Shown here piece after piece: positions 1 to 13,180 of a DNA stretch of 64,000 bases. Source of the stretch: Cryptomeria japonica. Lineage: Eukaryota > Streptophyta > Pinopsida > Cupressales > Cupressaceae. How positions within the stretch are numbered: position 1 is the stretch's first letter; each line of letters begins with the position of its first letter. The notes below the pieces were generated by a model. That model did no database searches, had not been told where the DNA came from, and saw nothing but the letters and a program-made list of their open reading frames with translations. Location of the stretch: NCBI RefSeq assembly GCF_030272615.1, contig NC_081411.1, positions 155,148,971 to 155,212,970 on the forward strand, given 5' to 3'. A program made the translations under genes and the position numbers.

Positions 1-2562
1 GTGTAAAATAGCACTTCTGCGTCCATAGACTAGCGCTATTGTATTAATTAGCGCTTCTGTTTAAAAAGAAGAATAGCGCTATTGTGACAGAGTGTTGTCC
101 AATTCGCTTTGTAACCAAAAATCAGAATTTAGGCTTGTGTAAGCCCACACTAACATTTGACCATTAACTGTGTGCAGGTTCTAATCTTTTTTGTGTGCAG
201 GGGAAGGAGTTAGTTTAGATGCCTTAAAAAAATTTTTACTTTCTTTCAAAAGTTGGTTAAAGAGAATCCATTTTTCCTTCTTGCACAAGTTAAAATCAAC
301 CTCACATTTTATTTTGGAGTGCATAAAATGAACCTCAAACTTGTTTTTGGTGCTTAAAACAAAAATTCATCTTTCTTTATTGCAAGGTAAAAAGAACAAC
401 AACTTCAAACATTTGTTTTCTTGCAAGTTAGGAAACACACTTTATTTGGTGCTTAAAACCAAACAATTCCATTTTCTTGCATCAAATCTAAAAAACACAA
501 GCCACACTTCAAATTTTGGTGCAGTTAAAAACTTACAAAACCACTTGTTTTGATTTTTTGCAAACAAAATTTCCTTCAAGCAAAACGTGTTTTTCATTAA
601 GTTGACCAGGATTTCCAAATTCTAGATTACAAAACACATTGCCTTTGAAGTTAAAATGAACACCATGACTATTGGAGCAACATCTCCAAATAGTTAAATC
701 ATCTTTGCAAATGCTGGATTAAAAAGAACAAGTGTTTTACGTATCTGGCATGCTTGTGCACAAAAGTCAATCGAGTGGACCTACTTCTAACACACACTAT
801 CCTCTCCCTTGGCTCTCGTGGTCCTAGGTGCAAGAGAAAAGTGTTAGTAACACTCAAATTTTATCTTTTTAAGAGAGGCCTGCCAAGGGATCGATACTCT
901 TGGGAATGACCTCAAGCGGTAAATCCTTCGAGCCGCTATAGAAATCAGGTGAGAGCGAAAGCTGTAGCCTTGGGTATGGCTGTTCCTACAGTGTAACTGG
1001 CTGAAAGGACAAATGGGCCCCACCACCAGTTACAAGGCTCTTAAGTGAGTCACTGCAGAATAAACTTATGTCCAAAAACATCGAACATGACTAAACACCT
1101 TTAAGTAGTAGCCCACCCATTCTATTGATTGAGGATATTTGAGGTATAATTTACTGCAAGAGCATAGAAGGTTTTGCTCCCAAGATACTCACCATACATA
1201 TTTCCTTGAGTAGAAACATAGCTTTTTGAAAAGTCACTTGTGGCTTGATAAAAGTGGTGACTCCCCCATCATAGGGATCATCTATTTGTTATGCTCATGC
1301 AAGACTTAGTATATCACATCCTTACCTGCCAAGGCGGGATTCATAAGGTATGTAGTACCAAAGTCGAAGAAATATCAAGATGTGGGCTAAATTTATCACA
1401 ACTGGCCATTTGACCTTAGGGATAAAAAGTGTTTGAAGTGTGTTCGTTTTACAGACCTAGTGCGAATTGAGCCGACTTCAGGCTTTGGAAATACACCTTA
1501 AAATACATCTAAAGGAAGGGTCAAAAACAAGTCCAAGGATTGGGTTGATCTAAACCCATAGTCATTTGTGCCTTTGAGGCTACAATTTTGTGTTTGTGTG
1601 CTTGCTTTGTTTTCTTGTCAAAGAAAAATCAGAAAATCAATCCCCAAAATAAAGTATTCATCCAACATCTGTCAACACAACCAAAAATACCAAAAACAAA
1701 GTGCAAACAACACAAAGTCACAACTTTTATGACCATTCTTCACATCTTGCGAAAGAAGAAGTGTCATCAGAATATCAACTTAAAAAGGAGACCATTGAGC
1801 TCAAAGGCATTAATCAAAAGGAGGAAATTCTTCTATATCAATCGACAAATCTTTGTCTCCCATAGAGTCTTTCTACATCGCATGCGTCTATACCTTCAAG
1901 GTAAAACAAATGAGTTTGATTCAGAATCATTGAACAACAGAGCTTTTATGCAATATAGAGCTCTGAGTTATCACAAAAAATCAAGGAGGAAAGATTAATC
2001 CCAACTTTTTCCCCAACATCTGTATCACCTACAACACAGCTCAAGAAGTGCCACCAACGCCCGAAAGGGAAGAGATAGAGTTTGTCCCATTTATAACACA
2101 AAGTTTTTATTGAAGTTGAAAACATTTTCATCCATCATCTCACTCATACATCATCACTCCATCATCAATTCATCCCAACTCTCAAAACATTAAGAGGTTC
2201 TTGTCCCAAGTTCTCTTTTAGATATTACTTGAAATCAAACACATCACATCACTTTTTAGATTGTTTCTACATCTAGGATAAGCTCATCCTAAGAGACACA
2301 TCTACGCAGGTTAAAACTAGTTCATGAGTGAATCCTCTCATTGCTAGGTAGTCAAAATCTGTAACACATCTCAGATTTCTCTACACCTTATCACATCCAA
2401 ACTCCTCAAAACAAACAAGCAATTCAAAGAAAGAATTTCGGTTACATCTACCTTAGAGTGCTAGAGATCTACATACAACACAAATCACCAACCATCAATC
2501 TTTCATTTCATCACCAACTCATCATCATCTTCAATCAACTTCAACACAAACTTGCAAACAAA
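1..2562 (+). other. 5' leader of element A, with a decayed leader ORF segment
   Basis: Non-coding leader between the missing 5' LTR and gag. Long stretches are shared with element B read on the minus strand, for example the blocks at 601-1080 and 1320-2000, so this is element sequence and not flank. Around 1330-1998 the same peptide blocks recur in both copies (for example LCLCACFVF and FVSHR.FL near QGK.NEF), but in different frames and with stops. Tat elements such as Ogre often carry an extra ORF before gag. This could be a relic of one, or a structured leader whose ORFs are incidental. Confidence 0.6.
9..80 (+). repeat. AGCGCT motif cluster at the left edge
   Basis: AGCGCT occurs at 32-37, 50-55 and 75-80, and the variant AGCACT at 9-14. 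The motif is a perfect palindrome, followed by ATTG or TCTG with spacers of about 18-25 bases. The same hexamer makes a larger array just before the 3' LTR of this element (14949-15238). The cluster sits at the start of the visible leader, probably just inside or at the end of the 5' LTR. Confidence 0.7.
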
Positions 2563-4330
2563 ATGGCTCAAACCCAATCATGATCAAGGCAACGAGAAAT
2601 AAAAATTGAGGAAGAAGAGGACAACATCAATGAATTTCAAGAAGCACTTGGAGGAAATGTGAATGACGAAAACCCAAGTACTCCCACTCCTTCAACAATC
2701 GAAAGGGTTTAGCATAACCCTCATTTTAACAGATTATTTGACGAAATACTCAGGAGCAATGCGGATGCTCACTTCTTAAAACTCACTCAAGAAGGAGCCA
2801 AACTCCCCTCGGTCTTTGATCTTGCCCAATTAAGACAAGCATCAGAAAGACAAAGTCACCATGAGGAGGAAAGGCGTAGAGATCCCATCAGATATAACAT
2901 CCCTCGAGGTAACCCACCACCTCCTCCTCCAAATGAAATGGAGATGTTGCGGCAACAAGTCAAGAATCTCGCCCAACAACTTCATAGTGGTGTTAAGACC
3001 AATCAATTTTCACTTAACGACATCTGTCCCTATCCGTTTGATAGGAATCTTTATATGCCACCCTTTCCACGCGGGTTCGAAACACCCAAATTTGAAAAAT
3101 ATAGAGGAAAGGGGGATCCCCGTGATCATGTCCAAGAATTTCATTCCACTTGTCTTGAAGTGGCTTATGAGGACACATACCTAATGCACCTCTTTCCCCA
3201 AAGCTTGGGAGGAACAACTACATCATAGTTTTCCCGACTACCAGGTGGCATTAGAACATTTGAGGAACTCATCCAAAAGTTCCTATCTCATTACTCTTAT
3301 AATATTGAACGCGACATCACCATGGCTGATCTATGCAACACCAAACAAAAACCAGGTGAATTATTCTCAGTATTCCTGCAACGATGGCACCAAATGTCTA
3401 GTAGACGTTCTCTTCAGTTACCTGAATGAGAACTAGTGGAAATATTCATTTCCAACTTAAACGAAGAAATGGAATTTCACCTGGATGTCAAAGACACAGA
3501 CTCTTTTAATGATATGATCACCAAGGGTTTAAAATGTGAATGAGCACTCATCAAGAAAGGACTCATAAAAATCTTTAACGAACCAAAAGATGGTCCTCGC
3601 CCACACTTCAATAGTGATAAACCAAGCTTCTGGAATAAAAACAAAAATATCGTCAACGATGGAGTTGTGGATGCTCGAACTATCCAAAATGCACAACCCA
3701 TGGTTCGGTTTGTAGGACAAAATCCTCCACCTCAGAATAACACAAATGTTCCTTCCAATCAAGGTTGCATCATGTCTCATGATGAACCAAGACCTCGTCA
3801 GCAAAAACAAAAACGAACATACACTCCCTTAGGGGAACCCATTGAAACAGTGTTGCGACAACTCATTTCTCAAAATTTGATCACTCTACCTAAGCTATCA
3901 AACTATGAGCCTCAGGTCAAACCAGCATGGTGGAGAGATACTGAACACTGTGAATTCCATCAAGGAAGAGGACACAGGACAAGTAATTGTCACCGATTGA
4001 AAGACCTCATTCAGGATCTTATTGATCGAGGAGAAATTGAAATTGAAGGACATGACCCAAAAATGACCAATAATGATCATCTGATGTTCAAAAATCCACT
4101 TCCATCACAAGATCAAAGGGGTCCTTCCACTCCTAGGCGAGGCACTGATACCACTGATTATACGCAGGCTGCGTATAATTATACTGTAAATCACCTGTAT
4201 GATGCCAGTGAACAAATTGCAACTATAACCTTCAAAAATCCCACCTCCAATTGCAATGTTGTTACGCGTCGCGGCAAAGTCACCATCAAGGCAGCTCCAC
4301 AAGGCACCACCTCCACCCCAAAGCAATATA
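2563..4330 (+). pseudogene. gag of element A (broken)
   Basis: Structural polyprotein of the retrotransposon, which would form the virus-like particle and bind its RNA. The start ATG at 2563 (MAQTQS) aligns with the gag start of element B (MAHTRS, 62051). In-frame stops lie at 2581 (TGA where B has Arg), near 2710, 3226, 3427 and 3541. The capsid-like region covers about 2940-3560. A zinc-knuckle-like block, C-x2-H-x4-GH-x4-C, is at about 3948-3990 (CEFHQGRGHRTSNC), as in other Tat gags. Gag, protease and RT lie in one reading frame with no required frameshift. The overlapping ORF at 2861-3184 is a shadow frame. Confidence 0.85.
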
Positions 4331-6180
4331 ATCTTGTGGAACAATTAGATAAAACGCTTGCACTCATATCCATTTTAGAGCTATTACGCTTATCACCATC
4401 TCATAAAACAATCTTGGATCAAGCACTCCAAGAGGCGTCAGTCCCTGCAAACCTTAATACGGACCAGTTTCAAGCCATGGTTGGAAATCTAAAGTCATCA
4501 CCTTGTCTCACTTTTTCCAAAAGTGACAACTCTTCTTTCCAACAACCTCATAATGCTTCGCTACACATTGAAGGCTTTATCAACCAACACAGGATCAAGC
4601 GAGTCTTGATAGATAATGGAGCAGGCCTAAACATTTGTACACTACAGTTGGTCACAGCATTGGGATATGCAATAGAATCAGTGGATCCTCGCAAGAAGAG
4701 CACCATCAAGGCCTATGATGATGCAGAGCATTCATCCAAAGGAGCTGTGGTACTACCAATCGGAGTGGGCCCTGTGGTAAAGCACATCATTTGTTAGGTT
4801 CTGGACCTTCCGCTGCCATATAATCTATTATTAGGGAGACCTTGGATACATGCCATGCAAGCTGTTCCATCTACCTACCATCAATGTATCAATTTCCCAC
4901 ATAATGGTGCAGAGATCACAATCCTGGGCGATGCAAATCCTTTTGCATTTTGCCATAATATCAGCCATCAACCAGAGATTACTGTTCCTAATAATAGGGA
5001 AGCCATTTCCTCCACATCATATGTAAATCCTGCCTCTCTTGCCAGTTCAAACACTCCTATACCCAAGCAAGAAAAGCTTAAGATGAAAGTAGCAGAGGAA
5101 AGTCCTGGAGAATACAACTTGAGTCAGCTCTTTTGTGTGGGACAAATGCCCACTTCTCCTAGAACACATGGTAAACCACAGCAGTTACTCCAACAACCAC
5201 TAATCATGCCTGCATGTGTCTTAACGCCTTTCATCCTTGGAAAGAGTCAAGAGGAAGAGACACAAGATGAGGACCTAGCAGAATGGATCTATAAAGATCC
5301 CATCACCACTGACAAACCGCAAGTTACACTTCCTACAGAACAGTATGGCAAAGGCCTCCTCATTATGCAAAGAATGGGATATGATGGTCAAAGTGCTTTG
5401 GGATACTACAAACAAGGATGACATGAACCTCTGCTACTAGAATTCAAGCCCAAAGGTAATACAGGCCTAGGCTTTGAAAAAGAGATCCTTCCTAAACTCA
5501 AATTCAAAGGAAAACCCAGCAAACCATTTTGCCCACCTACTGCAAAGAGGACACCTTTCATAATCAAAGCACCATCAAGCACTATCCCCACTGCCCCATC
5601 GAGGCTCACAACCCCACCGCAACCGTCACCAATATCATTCATCCCACCAAATGAACCAGTAATCCCATCAATAAAACCATTCATAGCAGCAACTATATTG
5701 GAACTCGCAGCAGCATCTATGGCACCAGCCGTTCCAACAGAAGCCACTAAATCAATGCTGTCGATACTTCCAGTGACAAATCCTTTAATCCCCATCACAG
5801 TTCCTGCAGCACCGATCACTGCAAAGATACATAAACCAATCACACCTGTCATGTTTAACTCCAAAGACATCCCAGTATGGTATAGCAATCGGATGCTGGA
5901 GAGTGATTTAGAGACCGACTCACATGAGTGGGAATTTGATTCTGTACAACTTAACACTTCAGATGAGGAAGACACATCACCACCTCTACGATGCAAAGAC
6001 ATTCCTGTTTACGGAGAAGCATAGATAAAGACCACTTGGGTACCTGAGCTGGAAACATCTTCCACAGACCCTACGTCTCATCCTACACCTGATTCTGACA
6101 GGGAGAGTACCATCAATGACCTTCACCACACTGTCTTAACCCTCACTGATACCTCTAACGAACTTAATCTAATCGATGAA
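4331..6180 (+). pseudogene. Protease and G-patch-like region of element A (broken)
   Basis: Aspartic protease domain that would process the polyprotein. The active-site motif is LIDNGAGLNIC at about 4606-4638, with Asn where most retroviral-type proteases have Thr or Ser. The second conserved block, NLLLGRPWIH, is at about 4825-4855. A TAG stop at 4795 splits the domain where element B reads Gln. Downstream at about 5341-5480, a G-patch-like glycine pattern is present (GKGLLIMQRMGYDG, later GLGFEKE), interrupted by TGA at 5419. A Pro/Ala/Ile/Thr-rich linker follows, with a TAG at 6022. Protease and RT share one frame. The long antisense ORF at 5406-6002 is a compositional shadow. Confidence 0.85.
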
Positions 6181-6183
6181 GTA

Positions 6184-8421
6184 ATGCCCATTATCCACCC
6201 TGAACTCATCGAATGGAACCAACCAAATCCCCCATGTCTTGACCTCTTCCAAAACGATGAGGCTATCATTGACTTTTTGGAATTAAGGGATAACCTACCA
6301 AGCGGGGATCACAAAGCTGGATTCGCCATTGAACTTAATAGCGCAACATACTTTGGGGTGGATGCCGAACCCTTCAGCTGCAAAAATATAACATTAAAAC
6401 ATGGATCTTCCAGTGAAAACCACACTGTGGCACTGTTTGATCTGACAAAAGTAAAAAGAAAGAGCGTATCCAACGGTAAAAACCTCTTTGAGGCGCCTGA
6501 GGATGAAGGGTTTGACATTCTCCCTGCTAGTACACAACAGGAACAATCCACGATTCTTATCAAGGAAACCAAAGAATACAATGTGGGGACTCCTGAAAAT
6601 CCTCATATCATACATCTGGCATCTCTTCTCACTCTAGAGGAACAGCCTCAATTCATAGAGTTCTTCTAGTAGCGTCAGATCAAATTTGCATGGTCATATG
6701 CAGACATGCCTGGGCTTGATCCAGATTTAGTTATGCATCATCTCACAGTAGCAAAAGGAGCCAAACCTGTCAAACAAAAGCTTCGTAAAATGCATCCTCA
6801 GATTGCCGTGCTAGTCAAAACAGAACTCAAGAAACTCCTGGATGTTGGTTTCATTAGACCAATTGATTATGTAGAATGGATCTCCAACATTGTGCCAGTC
6901 AGCAAACCAAAAGGGGGCATCCGCATTTGTACAGACTTCAGAGATCTGAATAAAGCATGTCCTAAGGATGACTTCCCCTTACCAAATATCGACATCATAG
7001 TGGATTTGACAGTAGGACATGCCATGCTTTCACTCATGGATGTCTTTTCACGATACAATCAAATAAAGATCGTACCAAAGGACCAACATAAGACAGCCTT
7101 CACATGTCCATGGGGCACATACTGCTGGAATGTAATGCCTTTTGGTCTAAAGAATGCAGGAGCGACCTATCAAAGAGCAATGACCACCATCTTCCATGAC
7201 ATGATGCATACTATGATGGAAGATTATGTGGATGATTTACTAGCAAAATCACTTACTAGAGAAGGACATCTTCACATCTTAGATAAAATCTTTGATAGAC
7301 TGGAACAATACCATGTTCGACTCAACCCAAAGAAATGTGTCTTTGGAGTGACCTCCAGGAAACTTCTAGGATACATTGTCTCAAGCAAAGGTATTGAGGT
7401 CGATCCAGCAAAGGTTAAGGCAATCATGGACATGCCACCTCCAAGGAATATCAGTTAGCTAAGGACATTACAAGGACGGCTTCAATCCATCCGAAGATTC
7501 ATTACACAACTGGCTGATAAATGTCACCCATTCACACACCTGCTACACAAGAACATCCGCTTTCAGTGGGATGCCAGATGCCAAAAAGCATTTCAAGCGC
7601 TTAAAGATTATGTCATGAATCCACCATTGCTAATGCCACCAGATCCAAGTAGACCGTTGTTACTCTACATCTCAGCAACAAGTACAACATTGGGTGTACT
7701 ACTGGCACAACATAATACAGAAGGAAAAGAGTGTGCTGTTTACTATATCTCTCGCACACTGGTAGGCTATGAACTCAATTACACCCCTATTGAGCGAGCT
7801 TGCTTAGCAGTAATCTTAGCAGCCACAAAATTGAGACACTATCTGTTAACACACAAGGTACAACTCATTGCAAAGATTGATCCACTCAAGTATTTACTTA
7901 ACAAAGCAGCATTGACAGGCCGCTTGGCCAAATGGGTGATGATTCTAAGTGAATTTGACATTGAGTATGTAGACCGTAAAGCTATCAAAGGTCAGGTTAT
8001 TGTAGATCAGTTGGCCGATGCACCACTCATAGGCGATCATCCTCTTATTTCCAATTTTCCAGATGAGGAGATATTCATGATCACAGCAGCACAACCATGG
8101 AAACTATACTTTGATGGTTCGTACACTAGGCATGGCTCGGGGGTAGGCATTCTGTTTATCACACCTCAAGGTGATAGCATCTCGAAGTCTTACAGGCTCA
8201 CATTTCCATGCACAAACAACATAGCAGAGTATGAGGCCTTGATCACAGGACTCAGGCTAGCCATACAATGGAAATTACAAGAACTGCAAGTATATGGCGA
8301 CTCACAACTAGTCATTCGACAAGCAACAGATGAATATCAGACCAAAGATGATAAACTCATGCCATATAAGCAAATGGTGGACAATCTAAAGGCATCATTT
8401 ACTACTATCACTTTTGAGTAG
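6184..8421 (+). pseudogene. Reverse transcriptase and two RNase H domains of element A (broken)
   Basis: Copies the element RNA into DNA. A connecting region (6184-6705) ends in two TAG stops at 6667-6672. RT follows from about 6706: KPKGGIRICTDFRDLNKACP, MPFGLKNAGATYQ, and the catalytic YVDD near 7225. A TAG at 7456 follows the RT palm. The retroviral-type RNase H lies at about 7610-8000 (LGVLLAQ, YYISRTL, ELNYTPIERACLA). The second, archaeal-like RNase H lies at about 8095-8420 (KLYFDGSYT, NIAEYEALITGL, YGDSQLVI) and ends at a TAG at 8419. Two RNase H domains mark the Tat lineage. Catalytic motifs are retained, but four stops break the frame. Confidence 0.92.
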
Positions 8422-8454
8422 ATACCAAGATATCAGAATCGAGCTGTTGACGCT

Positions 8455-9847
8455 ATGGCTACCATCGTATCTCTCCTAGATCTTCCACAAAATTCAACAC
8501 GCTACGAGTTCTTGGTAGAACAACTTTGGATCCCTGCTTATGATATCCCCGAATCCAAAATGATATGTCGCCTTGTCAGTTCTGAATCCCCATGGTACGG
8601 TGAGTTCTACACCTATCTCCGCGATCACCCTTCCTCCCAACCAATCAAATACCCAATGTAAAACCTTCATTTGCCAAACTGCTCGATATACCATTATTGC
8701 TGAAACCCTATATCGACGTAGTCTTGATGGTACTCTCCTTCGATGTCTGGAACAAGGTGAGATAACAAAGGTTTTGGAAGAGGTACATGAAGGAATTTGT
8801 GGGACTCACTCAAGTGGTCCATCACTAGCCAAGAAGATCATGCGAGCTGGATACTATTGGCCATCTATGGAAAAGGATTCCTACTACTTTGTTAGGAAAT
8901 GCAAGAAATGTCAAATTCATGGTGACCTGATACATGCACCCGCACAAGAACTGCAACCAGTCACAACACCATGGCCTTTTTGTCAATGGGGCCTTGACCT
9001 TGTGGGTAAGATTCATCCATCTTCATCCAACGGCCATAAATTCATTATTACCGCCACCGAATATTTCACCAAGTGGATCGAAGCTGTTCCACTTACCCAA
9101 GTCACCAGCAAGCAGATCGCCTCATTCATCCTCAACTACATCATCTGCCGGTATGGTGTGCCCATGTCCATCATCACAGATAACGGTCTTCCTTTCAAAA
9201 ATCAGGATGTTCGTGAGCTTTGTGAGAAATTTCATATCCAACACTGCTTTTCCACTCCCTATTACCCACAAGGCAATGGTCAGGCTGAAGCATCCAATAA
9301 AAACATATTGAGAATCCTAAAGAAGACAGTCAATGATGCCAGTCGTGATTGGCATGTTCAATTGAATCCAGCATTATGGGCATATCGAACTAGTATTCGA
9401 ACCCCTACAGGTGCAACTCCTTATTCATTGGTCTATGGTGCAGAAGCTATCTTACCTATTGAGGTTGAGATACCATCATTACGAGTTTCCTTGCATAATC
9501 TCATCGATGATGAAGCATACAGAGTCTCACATCTTCGGGACTTAGAGTTACTTGATGAGAAGCGACAAGCTGCATACAATCACCTCAAAGCCTATCAGCA
9601 GCGCATGAGTAGAAGCTACAATCACCGAGTTAGATCTCGTACATTTGAGGTAGGTGATCTTGTTCTTCGAGAAAATCCTCGCAACCAACCAAACAGAGAA
9701 CATCAAGGCAAGTTTGAATCAAACTGGTTGGGCCCATATGTTGTCATTGCTATATTCGGGTCCGAGGCATATTAGTTGGCTACATCAGATGGAGAACCAC
9801 TCGCAGATCCAATCAATAGCATGCACCTCAAACGGTTTTATACCTAA
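8455..9847 (+). pseudogene. Integrase of element A (frameshifted)
   Basis: Would insert the cDNA into the genome. The zinc-binding HHCC pattern is at about 8790-8925 (HEGICGTH ... CKKCQIHGD). The DDE catalytic core has Asp in LDLVGKIH near 8995, Asp in IITDNGLPF near 9178, and Glu in GQAEASNKN near 9288. A C-terminal chromatin- or DNA-binding-like region (GDLVLRENP, GPYVVIAIF) follows. The frame changes near 8630 relative to the upstream RNase H; element B reads through the same spot in one frame with a longer sequence, so A has a small deletion. A TAG at 9773 precedes the last conserved block, which ends at TAA 9845. Confidence 0.92.
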
Positions 9848-12507
9848 GGTGTACAGAGCATCAGGCTTCCCTACATATCAGAAAAATACCAAAAACATTC
9901 AGAAAATGTCCTGAAGAAAATACAAAAACATTCAAAAAAGTAAAGAAAAATCATGCATCCAAACGGTGAACAAACACTCTGGTGGCACCTTGGGTAAGTA
10001 TGATGGTGAAAACCTGGCAAACAGGCACCACTCGTAAAGGCAATGGCTCCAGTATCTTTCAGGCTCATTGCAATCACATTCATGCACACATACATCCATC
10101 CATCCCAACCATGGCTTGTTATTTGATCTACAATTAAGAAAGTACTCCATGCGTCTAGCATCCCACCTTTTCATAGTCAAGTCTACAAATTGGGGGCAAT
10201 ACCCTTACCCTAGTGATGGAAGTGGATTCTACATTGTCTTATATATCATTACGCTCTTCATTTAGGCAATCATCAGAAAATATCAAAAACATTCAAAAAT
10301 GACTCTCAAAATACCAAAAACATTCAAAATTGTTTCACAAAATCCCAAAAAACATCAGAAAACCCATCAAAAATCACACAAAAACATGGCAACACCTTGT
10401 ACATATTTATCCGATCAGATACAAAATAAACATTGACAACTGCTCACACACTGACCATTTACCAATCAAACCAACACAATCGACTTCAACAATCCAAACC
10501 TGTCTTTAAACAAGGATGCATCCTTCCTTACCAAAACAAAGACAAGATGACATTTCTTTGACAAGAAAATTATGTTAAGCTATCAAATGCTTGGTTGATT
10601 CGTGAGTAATTCATTTGTTTATCTGTATCAGGATCTTTCAGCATTGTTTTGTATCGTTTGTGCATTATTTCCGATGAAGTTCTGGGGCATGTACTAATGG
10701 TGTCTACATGGGAAGTTCACTAAGCTACGTAATCTTATGCAAAATGCAGTCATAGATCACTACGGCTTGCTGACTACAGCGTATACCTCGACCATATGGG
10801 CATGAACCATTACCAAGGATCCATATTCTTTATTCTTTATGTATATACTGTTTGTTTGCAGGTACAATGCTCTCCCTTTGGTTCCTCCTACCTCATCCAA
10901 ACTGGATAAAGGTGTTATCTCTTAGTACGGTATGCACTTGTCTCAGGATATGATCAGCCTAAGATCAAGGAGGACGATCCAAGTCATGCATGAAAGGAGA
11001 TAATCCTTGTCTGTTCCGCAAGCAATACTCAGGTCAACTTGATCCCTTATATCAAGTTGCTTGTATTAACTTGCTATATAAAATCCATGTAAGGAATACT
11101 CAGGTCATCTTGAATCATTATGTCAAGATGCTTGTATTCTCTTCCAACATTTTAAAGCTCAATGATGAAAATAGAGCACTATGGATCGTCATTTCATCTC
11201 ATCTGTTTATATATTGCATTCCGTTGCATATCACCCATCTATTCACTTATTTATATAGAGGTTTTATATGCAAAAATGAGAAAATTAAGCTGGTCTTGGA
11301 TACAATCACGATCGAGTACTCTGATACATCATCAATGCATCATGCAAAGTCTTAAAAACCTTGCATTCCTCATGATCATATCATCCTTACATTTAGTTGC
11401 ATCTTGCATTAAACATTTAGTTGCATTTTGCATTAAAACTTCATGTCATTTTTTTTAACTTTGCATATAGCTCATTTTCTTGCCATTTAGTTTTCATTAA
11501 TCATTTTCATCATTCCATCAATCATAAATAATTAGATTCATTCATGGGATCAAATTGTCTTTGGTTGTTTTAAATCATTTACTAAGCATTTCATCTAGTG
11601 TAAATTATCTATTATTATTTTATTAAAAACTTTTCATCATTTATCATTTGCATTCATTTCTTTATAGTTAAAAGATGCATTCATTCATTACTAAGTATCT
11701 TATTATGCTCATTTTAGGATTCATTTCACATCGCATTCATTATCCTCTTTTTAATTGTATTAAGGTACAGTTATTACAAATATTAGTTATAGTATCATCC
11801 CACTTTCATATTTAATGCATTTTAGATTCATAAGACCATTTGTTTACAAAACATTGGTTCATACCATCTCATATATCCATTTTACGTATGCATTCATTTA
11901 AAACAAATTATCATATAAACACTTGTACTTTACATTTGTTTATCCATCTGTGTTCATTTAGGCATCATCATATAAACATTTGTACTTTACATTTTGTTTC
12001 TCCATATTACATTCATCTAAAACACATCTAGATGCATATTCATACATAACATCATTCATTCAAACATCGTCACATAAATCATCTCATCATTACATTGCAA
12101 TAGGAAACATCAAAAATCCTATTCATGCATCAAGCATAAGCATATATCCTCATCATGGCATTCCATACATAAAGCATTACATCAAAATTCAAATACATCA
12201 TACACATATAAACCTACATTCATATGTCAGTATACAACATCATAAATCATCATAAAAACATGCATAAAAGAAACATCTCATCAAATGCATACATGTACAC
12301 ATATCCATCTACGCAAGCAAACATAATCATGCATAAACATCCATACATCATCACATGCATAATCATCACAAATATGGGATCTCCTCATATATATCAACTC
12401 ATATATCAGAGTACAATGAAGTCTACAAAATCGGCTGCCAAGAGCCATCCAAGATACAGTCCAAAAATAAACAATGATACAATACATATATGCAAAAAAA
12501 TGCTCTC
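9848..12507 (+). other. Non-coding 3' region of element A after integrase
   Basis: No credible gene. The first ~1.3 kb is shared with element B and includes degenerate CAAAAACATTCA-type repeats on both sides (9889-9945 and 10270-10385) and a G5 tract in TTGGGGGCAAT at 10190-10200. From about 11200 the two copies diverge. The rest is AT-rich and low in complexity, with many CATTCAT and ACATCAT runs, up to the end of the antisense ORF. Confidence 0.7.
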
Positions 12508-13027
12508 TCAAATGCCGCTATGGCCAAATGCTGTACCACCACCACCACCCCTACCTGCTCCACCGCTGGTACCTGCCCCACCTGATCCATCTCTCCGTGG
12601 AGGCCTCATTGAACCCCCACTCCCTCCTGCATCTCCTGATCTATCCCGCCTCCAAGGACCCATCACTCCCCCACTGCTCTGCATCCTCTGTGATCGCTCG
12701 GATCTCGTCTACCGCATCTGGGTATAACTGAGAGCTCACTGACTGAGTGGCACCACCTGCTTATATAAACCTCGCCAGTACTCTATCTCAGCCTGTGCTC
12801 GCCCAAACTGCCTCATAATCTCCCCTATAGGACCCTGTGCTCCTACTCTCGCTCAGACTTTCTCCTGCAGCTCCGCCAATCTCTCCACCGCAGTATCTCT
12901 CTCCCGCAACACCACTGTCAGCTCTGACTCACGTGCAAATAGCTGCACATCCCTAGCTGCTATCTCCTCCTCTAATCTCTCCACTCGGGTCTGCAAATAA
13001 CCTATCATATGATCCCGTAGATCCCCA

Positions 13028-13180
13028 GTAGCTCCCTCCCCCATGTCCATGGCTGCCGCACCTGTCTCACCCCCTCCAGTAGCTCCCTCCCCCATGTCCA
13101 TGGCTGCCGCACCTGTCTCACACCCTCCAGTAGTTCCCTCCCCCATGTCCATGGCTGCCGCACCTATCTCACCCCCTCCA
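13028..13180 (-). repeat. 51-bp tandem repeat, three copies, inside the antisense PMD ORF
   Basis: Near-identical units begin at 13028, 13079 and 13130 (GTAGCTCCCTCCCCCATGTC on the plus strand). The unit is a multiple of three and encodes a 17-residue Gly/Ala/Met repeat on the minus strand, so copy-number change would keep the antisense frame open. Confidence 0.9.

Noticed and set aside
2861-3184. 107-codon plus-strand ORF near gag
   Set aside because: Out of frame with gag, whose conserved residues lie in the overlapping frame starting at 2563.
5406-6002. 198-codon antisense ORF opposite the protease-RT linker of element A
   Set aside because: It mirrors a Pro/Ala/Thr/Ile-rich coding linker. 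The antisense Gly/Val/Ile composition is a by-product, and a similar shadow appears in element B at 58795-59076.
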